Shown: positions 25,739-36,337 of the stretch, piece after piece
How the letters are laid out: the number at the start of each line of letters is the position of its first letter
Position numbering within the stretch: position 1 is the stretch's first letter
Notes under the pieces: generated by a model
What the model saw: the letters and a program-made list of their open reading frames with translations, nothing else
Database searches by the model: none
What the model was told of the DNA's origin: nothing
Program-made: the position numbers and the translations under genes
Assembly (NCBI RefSeq): GCF_032922745.1
Contig: NZ_CP136693.1
Location: 4,464,001-4,528,000 of the forward strand
Length of the DNA: 64,000 nt
Reading direction: 5' to 3'
Source: Marinobacter salarius
GTDB lineage: Bacteria; Pseudomonadota; Gammaproteobacteria; Pseudomonadales; Oleiphilaceae

Positions 25739-26803
25739 CTACTGGTGATACTCCGGACTCAGCTCAGTCACCTCGCGAATAAACGCACCGGCATGTTCCG
25801 GGTCTACATCCGGGGTAATGCCGTGCCCGAGGTTGAAAATGTGCCCCGGGCCGGTACCGTAGCGAGACAGGATATCGGCCACTTCCTGGCGAATCCGCTC
25901 CGGCGGCGCGTACAACATGGCCGGGTCCATGTTGCCCTGCAGGGCAACCCGATCACCGATCCGGGCGCGGGCGTTGCCGATGTCCGTTGTCCAGTCCAGA
26001 CCAACCGCATCAGCGCCGGATTCCGCTATCGACTCCAGCCACTGGCCGCCATTCTTTGTGAACAGGATAACGGGTACGCGACGCCCGTCGTTCTCTCGAA
26101 TCAGGCCGGCGACGATTTTTTTCATGTAGTTGAGGGAAAACTCCTGATACGCCCAACTACTCAGCACGCCGCCCCAGGTATCGAAGATCTGGACCGCCTG
26201 GGCGCCGGCTCGAATCTGTCCGTTCAGGTAATCAATCACCGAGTCCGCCAAATGCTCCAGCAACTGATGCATCACCTCCGGCTGGCCGTACATCAGCTTC
26301 TTGGCCTCGCGGAAGTCCTTGGAGGAGCCACCTTCAATCATGTACGTGGCAAGCGTCCAGGGGCTGCCGGAGAAGCCGATCAGCGGAACGCTGCCACTAA
26401 GCGCGCCACGGATGGTGGACACGGCATTCATCACGTAATCCAGGTCTGTTTCCGCATTGATTTTGGGCAACGCGGCTACGTCAGCAGCGGAGCGAATGGT
26501 GTTGCGAAATTTCGGGCCCTCGCCGGTTTCGAAGTACAGGCCAAGCCCCAGTGCATCAGGAATGGTGAGGATGTCTGAAAACAGGATGGCAGCATCCAGC
26601 GGGAATCGCTCCAGCGGCTGTAACGTCACTTCACAGGCCAGCGGTGTGTTTTTGCACAGACTGAGAAAGTCTCCGGCTTTGGCCCGAGTCGCTCGGTATT
26701 CCGGCAGGTATCGACCTGCCTGGCGCATCATCCACACTGGCGTGCGATCAACGGGCTGACGCATCAGCGCACGCAGGAAACGGTCATTTTTTAGCTCGGT
26801 CAT
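25739..26803 (-). CDS. hemE: Uroporphyrinogen decarboxylase
   Basis: Decarboxylates uroporphyrinogen III to coproporphyrinogen III in heme synthesis. The 354 residues contain the N-terminal signature PVWMMRQAGRYLPEYR and ILFSDILTIPDALG, both part of the active-site cleft, and GFSGSPWTLATYMIEGG. It lies downstream of gltBD and is separated from it by the terminator at 26865-26900, so it has its own promoter in a gap of about 60 bp or depends on read-through. Confidence 0.97.
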   Translation of the reverse strand: MTELKNDRFLRALMRQPVDRTPVWMMRQAGRYLPEYRATRAKAGDFLSLCKNTPLACEVTLQPLERFPLDAAILFSDILTIPDALGLGLYFETGEGPKFRNTIRSAADVAALPKINAETDLDYVMNAVSTIRGALSGSVPLIGFSGSPWTLATYMIEGGSSKDFREAKKLMYGQPEVMHQLLEHLADSVIDYLNGQIRAGAQAVQIFDTWGGVLSSWAYQEFSLNYMKKIVAGLIRENDGRRVPVILFTKNGGQWLESIAESGADAVGLDWTTDIGNARARIGDRVALQGNMDPAMLYAPPERIRQEVADILSRYGTGPGHIFNLGHGITPDVDPEHAGAFIREVTELSPEYHQ

Positions 26804-26864
26804 AGCATTCCCAGTCTGCTGTCTGTCAAAGTTTAGGAGGGCAATGATACCCGGTTTGTGGCAA

Positions 26865-26900
26865 TAAAAAAGGGCGGCCCGCCGTCTGCAAGCCGCCCTT
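26865..26900 (-). terminator. Terminator after gltBD
   Basis: AAGGGCGGC (26870-26878) pairs with GCCGCCCTT (26892-26900). On the minus strand it is followed by a run of seven T (plus A run 26865-26871). It lies 26 bp past the gltD stop. Confidence 0.88.
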
Positions 26901-26925
26901 CCAACCCGGATGAAACCGGGGGCTG

Positions 26926-28344
26926 TCAGATATCCAGGTAATCCATGATACCTTCCGCCGCCTGGCGGCCCTCCCAGATAGCCGTTACGACCAGATCCGA
27001 CCCACGGACCATATCGCCACCGGCGAATATCTTGGGATTGCTGGTCTGGAAGCCGAACTCCACTTCCTCCGGGGCGCTAACACGACCGGAATCGTCGGTG
27101 TTTACCTTCTGCTCGTCAAACCAGTCGGCCGGGCTCGGGCGGAATCCGAAGGCCACCAGAACTGCATCGGCCGGAATCACTTCCTCACTGCCAGCGACCA
27201 CTTCCGGACGACGGCGGCCGTTTTCGTCGGGTTCGCCGAGTCGAGTCTGAACCACCTTGACCCCCTCAACCCGGTCTTCGCCAATAATGGCGATCGGTTG
27301 ACGGTTGAACATGAACTTAACGCCCTCTTCCTTGGCGTTGGACACTTCCCGACGTGAACCCGGCATGTTCTGTTCGTCACGGCGATAGGCACAGGTAACA
27401 CTCGCTGCCTGTTGACGAATCGAGGTGCGGTTACAGTCCATGGCGGTATCGCCGCCACCGAGTACGACCACTCGCTTGCCTTTCATGTCGATGAAATCGT
27501 CGGCGTCTTTCTCGAACCCAAGACGACGATTCACGTTTGAGACCAGGAACGGCAGTGCATCATGAACGCCTGGCAGATCCTCGCCCGGGAAACCGCCTTT
27601 CATGTAGGTGTAGGTGCCCATGCCCATGAAGACAGCGTCGTACTCCTCGAGAATGTCGGCCATCATCACATCCTTGCCCACCTCTGTGGACAGGCGGAAA
27701 TCCACGCCCATTTCCTCGAACACCTTGCGGCGACGGGTCATGACCGACTTCTCAAGCTTGAACTCGGGAATCCCGAAGGTCAGCAGGCCGCCAATTTCCG
27801 GGTATATATCAAACACCACCGGTTTTACACCGTTGCGCACCAGAACGTCGGCACAGCCAAGGCCAGCCGGGCCGGCACCGATCACGGCCACTTTTTTGTC
27901 GGTCCATTTGACGGCAGACATATCCGGCTTCCAGCCCAGAGCAAAGGCCGTATCGGTAATGTACTTTTCCACCGACCCGATGGTTACCGCACCATAGCCA
28001 TCGTTCAGGGTACAGGCCCCTTCACACAGCCGATCCTGGGGGCAAACGCGACCACAGACTTCCGGCAGGGAGTTGGTCTGGTGACAGAGCTCAACTGCCC
28101 TCATGATGTTGCCTTCCGACACAAGCTTCAGCCAGTTCGGGATGTAGTTGTGTACCGGGCACTTCCACTCACAATACGGATTGCCGCACTCCAGGCAACG
28201 ATGCGACTGCGACGCGGCATTATCCTGGGTGAATTGGTGATAGATTTCACCAAACTCTTTTTTGCGCTTCTTTGCCGGTACTTTTTTCGGGTCGACACGC
28301 CCTACTTCGACAAACTGGAAGTCGTTACTCAGTCGTTCTTTCAT
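26926..28344 (-). CDS. gltD: Glutamate synthase (NADPH) small subunit
   Basis: FAD/iron-sulfur subunit that passes electrons from NADPH to GltB for glutamate formation. The ATG at 28344 (MKERLSNDFQFVEVGRVDP) gives 472 residues, the same as E. coli GltD; an upstream in-frame start at 28392 is less likely. Cysteine clusters CLECGNPYCEWKCPVHN and CGRVCPQDRLCEGAC are present, with the FAD motif GAGPAGLGCADVL and the NADPH motif GGGDTAMDC. It follows gltB by 77 bp. Confidence 0.97.
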   Translation of the reverse strand: MKERLSNDFQFVEVGRVDPKKVPAKKRKKEFGEIYHQFTQDNAASQSHRCLECGNPYCEWKCPVHNYIPNWLKLVSEGNIMRAVELCHQTNSLPEVCGRVCPQDRLCEGACTLNDGYGAVTIGSVEKYITDTAFALGWKPDMSAVKWTDKKVAVIGAGPAGLGCADVLVRNGVKPVVFDIYPEIGGLLTFGIPEFKLEKSVMTRRRKVFEEMGVDFRLSTEVGKDVMMADILEEYDAVFMGMGTYTYMKGGFPGEDLPGVHDALPFLVSNVNRRLGFEKDADDFIDMKGKRVVVLGGGDTAMDCNRTSIRQQAASVTCAYRRDEQNMPGSRREVSNAKEEGVKFMFNRQPIAIIGEDRVEGVKVVQTRLGEPDENGRRRPEVVAGSEEVIPADAVLVAFGFRPSPADWFDEQKVNTDDSGRVSAPEEVEFGFQTSNPKIFAGGDMVRGSDLVVTAIWEGRQAAEGIMDYLDI

Positions 28345-28421
28345 TGTGACGCTCTCATCAGACTCAATTTCGACGCGGGCGCTGCCTCTCAAGCAACGCC
28401 CTCAACCTGTTTCAACCGCTT

Positions 28422-31400
28422 TTACTCGGGGCGTGCCCGGGTACTGGCCAGCAGGCTACGAAGATTCGCCGCCTTGGGTTTGACCAGCCAGAAGCGGCCA
28501 ATGTAGTCATCGAAATTGTCAAGAATATGCTCTGCCCACTCGCTCGCGGTTTCAGAAATGTGCTCGCGGACCACACCGCGCAGGTGATTACGGTAGGACT
28601 CCATTTCCTCGCTGGATATCCGCTGAATCTCGACCAGTTCATGGTTGTACTTGTCCACAAAGGTGTTGTTCAAGTCCAGCACATAGGCAAAACCGCCCGT
28701 CATGCCGGCACCAAAGTTATGACCAGTGCTGCCAAGAACCGTGATCAGGCCGCCTGTCATGTATTCACAGCAGTGATCGCCCACGCCTTCTACCACTGCA
28801 TGGGCGCCGGAGTTACGAACACCAAAGCGCTCACCGGCGGTGCCAGCGGCAAACAGTTTGCCACCGGTTGCACCGTAGAGGCAGGTGTTACCGACAATCG
28901 AGGTATCCTGGGTTTTGAAGTCACTGCCGGATGGCGGCCGGATCACCAGCTTGCCGCCGGTCATGCCTTTGCCGACATAGTCGTTGGCATCGCCTTCCAG
29001 AATCAGGTTAAGGCCGCCCACGTTCCATACACCGAAGCTCTGGCCGGCGGTGCCTGTCAGATCCAGAGTGATGGGCGCCGAGACCATGCCCTGGTTGCCA
29101 TGCAACTGGGCGATCTCACCCGACAGGCGAGCGCCAATCGACCGGTCACAGTTGGTGACCTTATAAGACCAGGTACCACCAGCCTTGCCAGCTATCGCAT
29201 CCGCAGTGTCCTTCACCATCTGCTCGGCAAGCTTGCCTTCGTCAAACGGATGATTGCGCTCAACCTGACAGGTGTTGGGCTTGTCCGCCGGGATATGGTC
29301 GTTCGATAACAGACGCGTCAGATCCAGCTTCTTCTGGCGTGGGGTGTCGCCGGGCAGACGCTCCAGCAGATCAACACGCCCTACCAGCTCCTCCAGGTTG
29401 CGGACGCCCAGCTTGGCCATCCACTCCCGGGTCTCGGTCGCAACGAACCGGAAGAAGTTCATCGCCATTTCAACCGTGCCCTTGAAGTGTTCCTCCCGCA
29501 GGTGCTCGTTCTGGGTCGCGACGCCGGTGGCACAGTTGTTCAGATGACAGATACGCAGGTACTTACAACCCAGGGCAACCATTGGTGTGGTGCCGAACCC
29601 GAAGCTTTCGGCGCCCAGAATAGCGCCCTTGACCACATCCAGGCCGGTCTTGATACCGCCATCGGTCTGCAGGCGGATTTTGCCCCGCAGGTCGTTGGCG
29701 CGCAGCGCCTGCTGGGTTTCACTCAGGCCCAGTTCCCAGGGCGAACCGGCGTAACGGATCGAGGTCAACGGGCTAGCCGCTGTACCACCGTCGTAGCCGG
29801 AAACCGTAATCAGGTCCGCGTAGGCTTTCGCCACACCGGCAGCGATGGTGCCTACCCCAGGCTCCGATACCAGTTTCACGGAAACCAGCGCACTTGGATT
29901 GACTTGCTTGAGATCGAAGATCAACTGCGCGAGATCCTCGATCGAATAGATATCGTGGTGCGGTGGCGGCGAGATCAGCGTCACGCCGGGCACTGAATAG
30001 CGCAGGCGGGCAATCAGGTCATTGACCTTTCCACCGGGTAGCTGACCTCCCTCACCGGGCTTGGCACCCTGGGCCACCTTGATCTGCATGACATCGGCAC
30101 TGCGCAGGTATTCTGCGGTGACGCCGAAGCGGCCAGAAGCCACCTGCTTGATCTTGGAACGTTTCTCCGTGCCATAACGGGCTGGATCTTCGCCCCCCTC
30201 TCCGGAGTTTGATCGGCCACCCAGAGTGTTCATGGCCACTGCCAGGGCTTCGTGTGCCTCAGGGGACAACGCACCCAGGGACATGGCCGCCGAGTCGAAG
30301 CGCGGGAAGATATTCTCCACCGGCTCTACCTCGGACAGATCAATCGCCTTGATGTCCTTGCGGAACCCCAGAAGATCCCTAAGCGTGGACACCGGGCGCT
30401 CGTTAACCAGCCCGGCATACTCCATGTACTCCCCGTAATCACCACTGGTCACGGCTTCCTGGAGCTTACCCACCACATCCGGGTTGAATGCGTGGTACTC
30501 CTGGCCGTGGACATACTTCAACAGGCCGCCCTGGCTGATAGGCTTGCGATGCTTCCAGGCCACACCCGCCAGCTGTTCCTGATCCTGCTGGAAATCAAAG
30601 AAACCGGCGCCCTGGATACGGCTGGGAACACCTTTGAAACACAGATCCACTACGTCGTCCGCCAATCCGATCGCCTCAAACAACTGCGCGCCCCGGTAGG
30701 AGGTGATGGTGGAAATCCCCATCTTGGAAAGGATCTTCAGCAGGCCCTTGTTGACGCCCTTGCGATAGTTATTCTTCGCATCAATGGGGTCCATCATCAG
30801 TTCGCCAGTGCGAATCAGGTCGTTAAGCACCTGGTACGCCAGGTACGGATAGACCGCCGTAGCACCAAAACCAAACAACACAGCAAACTGGTGCGGATCG
30901 CGGGCCCAACCGGTTTCAACCAGGATGTTGGAGTCACACCGGAGGCCTTTCTTGACCAGGTGATGGTGAACGGCGCCGGTTGCCATCATGGCGTTGACCG
31001 GCAGCTCACCTTCTTTCAGATCCTTGTCGGTCAGGATCAGGATGACCTTGCCACTGCGGACTGCCTGCTCAGCCTCGTCGCACACTTTACGCACAGCCTG
31101 CTCAAGCCCCAACTCCGGGCTGTAGCTCATGTTGATTCGAGCAACTTCGAATCCGGGCCGATCATTGTTGGCAATTTTCAGGTACTTGGCCGGCGAAAGC
31201 ACCGGTGTTGTAAGGATGATCCGGTTGGCGTGCTCGGGCGTTTCCTCGAACACGTTACGTTCCGCGCCAATGCACGTTTCCAGGGACATCACGATGGACT
31301 CCCGGAGCGGATCGATGGCCGGATTGGTCACCTGGGCAAATTTCTGACGGAAGTAGTCAGCCACATGCCGGACACGGCTCGAAAGCACGGCCATGGGCGT

Positions 31401-32870
31401 ATCGTCCCCCATCGACCCTACTGCTTCCTGACTGTTTTCAGCCAATGGGCGCAGCACCTGATCACGCTCCTCGTAGGAAATCATGAACATCTTCTGGTGT
31501 ATGTGGAGCTCGTCGGACTGCATCAGTTTGAAGTCAGGTGTGTCCTGATTCAGCGTGGTTTCAACCCGCAGGGAGTTCTCCCGCAGCCAGCGCTTGTAGG
31601 GCTGGGCCGACTTCAGGCGATTATCCACGTCTTTCGTATGCAGGACTTCGCCGGACTCGGTATCAATAGCAAGCATTTGCCCCGGACCCACACGTCCCTT
31701 GGCCACCACGTCTTCGGGCTTATAGTCATAGGTGCCGATCTCGGACGCCAGGGTAATGAAGTCGTCTTTGGTGATTACCCAGCGAGCCGGGCGAAGTCCG
31801 TTCCGATCCAGCATACAGACGGCATAGCGACCGTCGGAGAGAACCAGGCCAGCTGGCCCATCCCACGGCTCCATATGCATGGAGTTGTACTCATAGAATG
31901 CCCGCAACTCGGAATCCATGGTATCCACATTCTGCCAGGCAGGCGGGATCATCATTCTCACGGCACGGAACAGGTCAACACCACCGGCCAGCAGCACTTC
32001 CAGCATATTGTCCATGCTGGAAGAATCTGAGCCCGTCAGGTTAACCAGCGGCTGCAGCGTCTGTAGGTCCGGCAGTTCCGGTGCGCTGAATTTGGCGGCA
32101 CGGGCAATTGCCCAGTTACGGTTGCCGTCAACGGTATTGATCTCCCCATTGTGGGCGAGATAGCGGAAAGGCTGCGCCAGCGGCCAACGCGGCATGGTGT
32201 TGGTGGAAAAGCGCTGGTGGAAGACACAGATAGCGGTCTGCAGATCCGGATCACCCAGGTCCTTGTAGAAGTTCGCCAGGTCCGCAGGCATCATCAGGCC
32301 CTTGTAGGCCAAGGTGCGGTGAGACAGGCTACAGATATAGAATTCGGAGTCATCGGCCATGTCCCGCTCAGCGTGGCGACGGCCAACAAACAGCGCGATG
32401 GCGAATTCCTGCTCGGTTTTACCGGCGGGAACCACAAACACCTGCTCAATCCAGGGCAAACAGTCGAGCGCCATCGGCCCAAGGCAACTGTCGTCCGTAG
32501 GCACCTTCCGCCAACCCATGATTTCCAGGCCCTGCTCTGCCAGGCGCTTTTCCACGGCAGCACGGCCGGCAGCCGCCTTGTTCTCATCCGGATTAAGGAA
32601 TACCTGGCCCACAGCGAACAGCTCTTCAGGCTCTCTGCCAAATTCCGCTTTGGCGGCCTTGCGCAAAAAGGCATCCGGGCTCTGGATCAGGAGGCCACAA
32701 CCATCGCCGGTCTTTCCGTCTGCAGCGATACCACCACGGTGGGTCATGCAGGTCAGTGACTCGATGGCAGTTTGCAACAACTTGTGGCTGGCCTCGCCCT
32801 TCATATGGGCGATCAGACCGAAGCCGCAGTTGTCCCTGAATTCGTCGGGATGATACAAACCTGTCATCAT
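28422..32870 (-). CDS. gltB: Glutamate synthase large subunit
   Basis: Glutamine-dependent glutamate synthase (GOGAT) large subunit, central to ammonia assimilation. The 1482 residues begin with a short propeptide and a Cys nucleophile (DNCGFGLIAHMKG) for the class II amidotransferase domain. The FMN-binding domain and the 3Fe-4S cysteine motif CKYLRICHLNNCATG (near residue 1160) follow, and the C-terminal beta-helix has repeated Gly-rich blocks (for example GKGMTGGKLVIRPP). The start is one of two adjacent ATGs at 32870/32867. The strongest promoter candidate is at 32965-32993. Confidence 0.98.
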   Translation of the reverse strand: MMTGLYHPDEFRDNCGFGLIAHMKGEASHKLLQTAIESLTCMTHRGGIAADGKTGDGCGLLIQSPDAFLRKAAKAEFGREPEELFAVGQVFLNPDENKAAAGRAAVEKRLAEQGLEIMGWRKVPTDDSCLGPMALDCLPWIEQVFVVPAGKTEQEFAIALFVGRRHAERDMADDSEFYICSLSHRTLAYKGLMMPADLANFYKDLGDPDLQTAICVFHQRFSTNTMPRWPLAQPFRYLAHNGEINTVDGNRNWAIARAAKFSAPELPDLQTLQPLVNLTGSDSSSMDNMLEVLLAGGVDLFRAVRMMIPPAWQNVDTMDSELRAFYEYNSMHMEPWDGPAGLVLSDGRYAVCMLDRNGLRPARWVITKDDFITLASEIGTYDYKPEDVVAKGRVGPGQMLAIDTESGEVLHTKDVDNRLKSAQPYKRWLRENSLRVETTLNQDTPDFKLMQSDELHIHQKMFMISYEERDQVLRPLAENSQEAVGSMGDDTPMAVLSSRVRHVADYFRQKFAQVTNPAIDPLRESIVMSLETCIGAERNVFEETPEHANRIILTTPVLSPAKYLKIANNDRPGFEVARINMSYSPELGLEQAVRKVCDEAEQAVRSGKVILILTDKDLKEGELPVNAMMATGAVHHHLVKKGLRCDSNILVETGWARDPHQFAVLFGFGATAVYPYLAYQVLNDLIRTGELMMDPIDAKNNYRKGVNKGLLKILSKMGISTITSYRGAQLFEAIGLADDVVDLCFKGVPSRIQGAGFFDFQQDQEQLAGVAWKHRKPISQGGLLKYVHGQEYHAFNPDVVGKLQEAVTSGDYGEYMEYAGLVNERPVSTLRDLLGFRKDIKAIDLSEVEPVENIFPRFDSAAMSLGALSPEAHEALAVAMNTLGGRSNSGEGGEDPARYGTEKRSKIKQVASGRFGVTAEYLRSADVMQIKVAQGAKPGEGGQLPGGKVNDLIARLRYSVPGVTLISPPPHHDIYSIEDLAQLIFDLKQVNPSALVSVKLVSEPGVGTIAAGVAKAYADLITVSGYDGGTAASPLTSIRYAGSPWELGLSETQQALRANDLRGKIRLQTDGGIKTGLDVVKGAILGAESFGFGTTPMVALGCKYLRICHLNNCATGVATQNEHLREEHFKGTVEMAMNFFRFVATETREWMAKLGVRNLEELVGRVDLLERLPGDTPRQKKLDLTRLLSNDHIPADKPNTCQVERNHPFDEGKLAEQMVKDTADAIAGKAGGTWSYKVTNCDRSIGARLSGEIAQLHGNQGMVSAPITLDLTGTAGQSFGVWNVGGLNLILEGDANDYVGKGMTGGKLVIRPPSGSDFKTQDTSIVGNTCLYGATGGKLFAAGTAGERFGVRNSGAHAVVEGVGDHCCEYMTGGLITVLGSTGHNFGAGMTGGFAYVLDLNNTFVDKYNHELVEIQRISSEEMESYRNHLRGVVREHISETASEWAEHILDNFDDYIGRFWLVKPKAANLRSLLASTRARPE

Positions 32871-32964
32871 AAGCGTTCTCTCGCGTAGAAATGCTTTTCA
32901 ATCAAAGGGTTATTGGTAAACAGACAATAAACTCACCCTTCGACACTGAAAATGGGGGCTGGCT

Positions 32965-32993
32965 ATTTTACACGCGTAGAAATACGTACTCAA
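32965..32993 (-). promoter_or_regulatory. Putative sigma-70 promoter of gltBD
   Basis: Minus strand TTGAGT (plus 32988-32993), 17-bp spacer, TAAAAT (plus 32965-32970), about 95 bp upstream of gltB. The region around is AT-rich. Confidence 0.6.
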
Positions 32994-33126
32994 ACCAAAG
33001 CGTTTTTATTTTAGGGGGCAAGCACGTTCAATACGCGTACTGCGCTAGACAGCACACACCATGAAACAAAGGCTCAGGTTATTGTTTTTATAGAATAAAA
33101 TACGAAAATAAGGCAGGCACCGACAA

Positions 33127-34524
<1,398 letters not shown>

Positions 34525-34553
34525 TCCCTGCTTTATCCCAGATCAATACCTGT

Positions 34554-35648
34554 TCAGACTTCTCTACAAAAGCCCCGAAGCGTGGCATCCAGTTCTCGCC
34601 TATCCACCGCATCCGTCACCACAGCATCCCCGAGCCTGCGAAGGAGGACCAAGCGTAACGAACCATCCACATTCTTCTTGTCGACTGCCATCAATCGCAG
34701 AAAATCATCGGGAGACATCCCCGTGGGTGCAAACGCCGGAAGCTTGGCTCTCTCGATAATGCGCACAACCCTGGCACGATCCTCTTCGGTTATCATGCCC
34801 TGGCGCAAGGAAAGATCCGCAGCCATCATCATGCCAGTACCAACAGCCTCGCCGTGCAGCCAGTTGCCGTATCCAGCGAAGGTCTCAATGGCATGACCAA
34901 ACGTGTGCCCAAGGTTGAGTATTGCCCGTAAACCACCTTCTCTTTCATCTTTTGCTACAACGTCCGCCTTGCAGGCGCATGAGCGATAGATAGCTTCCAC
35001 CAAGGCTGTTGTTTTCAGATCAATGAGCGACGTAATTTCTTTCTCAAGCCAGGCCAGAAAATCGGTGTCCCGAATCAGGCCATACTTGATAACTTCCGCA
35101 AGGCCAGCAGACACCTCCCTTGGAGAAAGGCTCCTCAGACTGTCGGTATCGATCAGTACAACTTCCGGTTGGTGGAACGCACCGATCATATTCTTGCCCA
35201 ACGGGTGATTGATACCGGTCTTTCCTCCGACCGAGGAGTCCACCTGCGACAACAATGTCGTCGGGATCTGGATAAAAGAGACACCACGCTGGTAGGAAGC
35301 GGCGGCAAACCCGGTCATATCCCCAACCACGCCACCCCCCAAAGCAACCAGCGTGGTTTTGCGGGAGTGACGCTTCTCCAGCAAACCGTCGAAGATACGG
35401 TTTAGCGTCTGCCAATCCTTGTATTTTTCACCGTCTGGAAGCACAACCGTATCTACCTGCTTTCCAGGGAAACAGGCTCGGGCTGACTCAAGATACAAGG
35501 GCGCAACCGTTTCGTTGGTGACGATCATGACTTGTGAACCAGAGACAAAGGGACTCAGATCATAGCTACCCAGCAGCCCCTGACCGATAACGATTGGGTA
35601 ACTTCGATCGCCCAGCTCAACCGTCAACTCCCGCAGTGAGTCACGCAT
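34554..35648 (-). CDS. aroB: 3-dehydroquinate synthase
   Basis: Second step of the shikimate pathway; NAD- and zinc-dependent. The 364 residues include LPDGEKYKDWQTL, ALGGGVVGDMTGFAAASYQRG-type glycine-rich motif and the zinc-ligand regions LNLGHTFGHAIE and HGEAVGTGM. Its start overlaps the aroK stop by eight bases, showing translational coupling. Confidence 0.97.
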   Translation of the reverse strand: MRDSLRELTVELGDRSYPIVIGQGLLGSYDLSPFVSGSQVMIVTNETVAPLYLESARACFPGKQVDTVVLPDGEKYKDWQTLNRIFDGLLEKRHSRKTTLVALGGGVVGDMTGFAAASYQRGVSFIQIPTTLLSQVDSSVGGKTGINHPLGKNMIGAFHQPEVVLIDTDSLRSLSPREVSAGLAEVIKYGLIRDTDFLAWLEKEITSLIDLKTTALVEAIYRSCACKADVVAKDEREGGLRAILNLGHTFGHAIETFAGYGNWLHGEAVGTGMMMAADLSLRQGMITEEDRARVVRIIERAKLPAFAPTGMSPDDFLRLMAVDKKNVDGSLRLVLLRRLGDAVVTDAVDRRELDATLRGFCREV

Positions 35649-36207
35649 GATTTCTGCCTTCCTTACGTATTTGCCTTTTGTGGCGAGGTGTCCTCGGATT
35701 AATCCGGTTCACCAATTGCCGTACGACCAGTCTGGGGCTCTTGCGGTCAGTAAACATGACGACATCGGCCAAGAGCGAATAGATAGGGTCCCGCACGGCA
35801 AACAGATTTCTAAGGACCGCCTCGGGGTCGTCATTCTGCAACAGGGGACGATTGCGATCCCGCCTCGTTCTTTCAACTTGCTGCTCAATCGAGGTTTTCA
35901 GGTACACCACGACGGAATCGCGTTTAAGATGCGCGTGATTCTCTTCTTTCATCACCGCGCCACCGCCCGTCGCCAACACTGTCTGTGGATATTCCGACAG
36001 TTCAGCCAACATGGCCGTTTCACGATGCCGAAAGCCGTCTTCCCCTTCTACGTCGAAGATCCAGGGAATATTGGCGCCGCACCGCTCTTCAATAATCCGA
36101 TCGGAATCGAGAAAGCGATAGCCCAGCTCTTTGGCCAGCATGCGACCAATTGTGCTTTTTCCCGCACCCATTGGGCCGACCAGGACAACTCGTTTTGGCA
36201 AGGACAT
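35641..36207 (-). CDS. aroK: Shikimate kinase
   Basis: Phosphorylates shikimate with ATP. The 188 residues contain Walker A GPMGAGKSTIG, the shikimate-binding DSD (LDSDRIIEE) and GGGAVM. It overlaps aroB by eight bases and lies downstream of pilMNOPQ, from which it is separated by the terminator at 36282-36326. Confidence 0.97.
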   Translation of the reverse strand: MSLPKRVVLVGPMGAGKSTIGRMLAKELGYRFLDSDRIIEERCGANIPWIFDVEGEDGFRHRETAMLAELSEYPQTVLATGGGAVMKEENHAHLKRDSVVVYLKTSIEQQVERTRRDRNRPLLQNDDPEAVLRNLFAVRDPIYSLLADVVMFTDRKSPRLVVRQLVNRINPRTPRHKRQIRKEGRNHA

Positions 36208-36281
36208 AACTTCCGCTCATCTACATTCCGGCGCGTGAGAATATCACAGGGTAACGTTTTCCATAAGTTTCAGGAAATGAA

Positions 36282-36326
36282 CCGACAAAAAAACCGCCGT
36301 GCGGAACACGGCGGTTTTTTTGTCGG
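36282..36326 (-). terminator. Terminator after pilQ
   Basis: A 20-bp perfect stem (36282-36301 with 36307-36326) around a 5-nt loop; the GC part CCGCCGTG is followed on each strand by seven A/T. It sits 11 bp after the pilQ stop on the minus strand and before aroK. Confidence 0.92.
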
Positions 36327-36337
36327 ATGCAACCCGA

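Noticed and set aside
30252..32030. 592-codon open frame on the plus strand
   Set aside because: It lies wholly inside gltB on the opposite strand; gltB has strong family motifs. Long antisense frames are common at this GC content.
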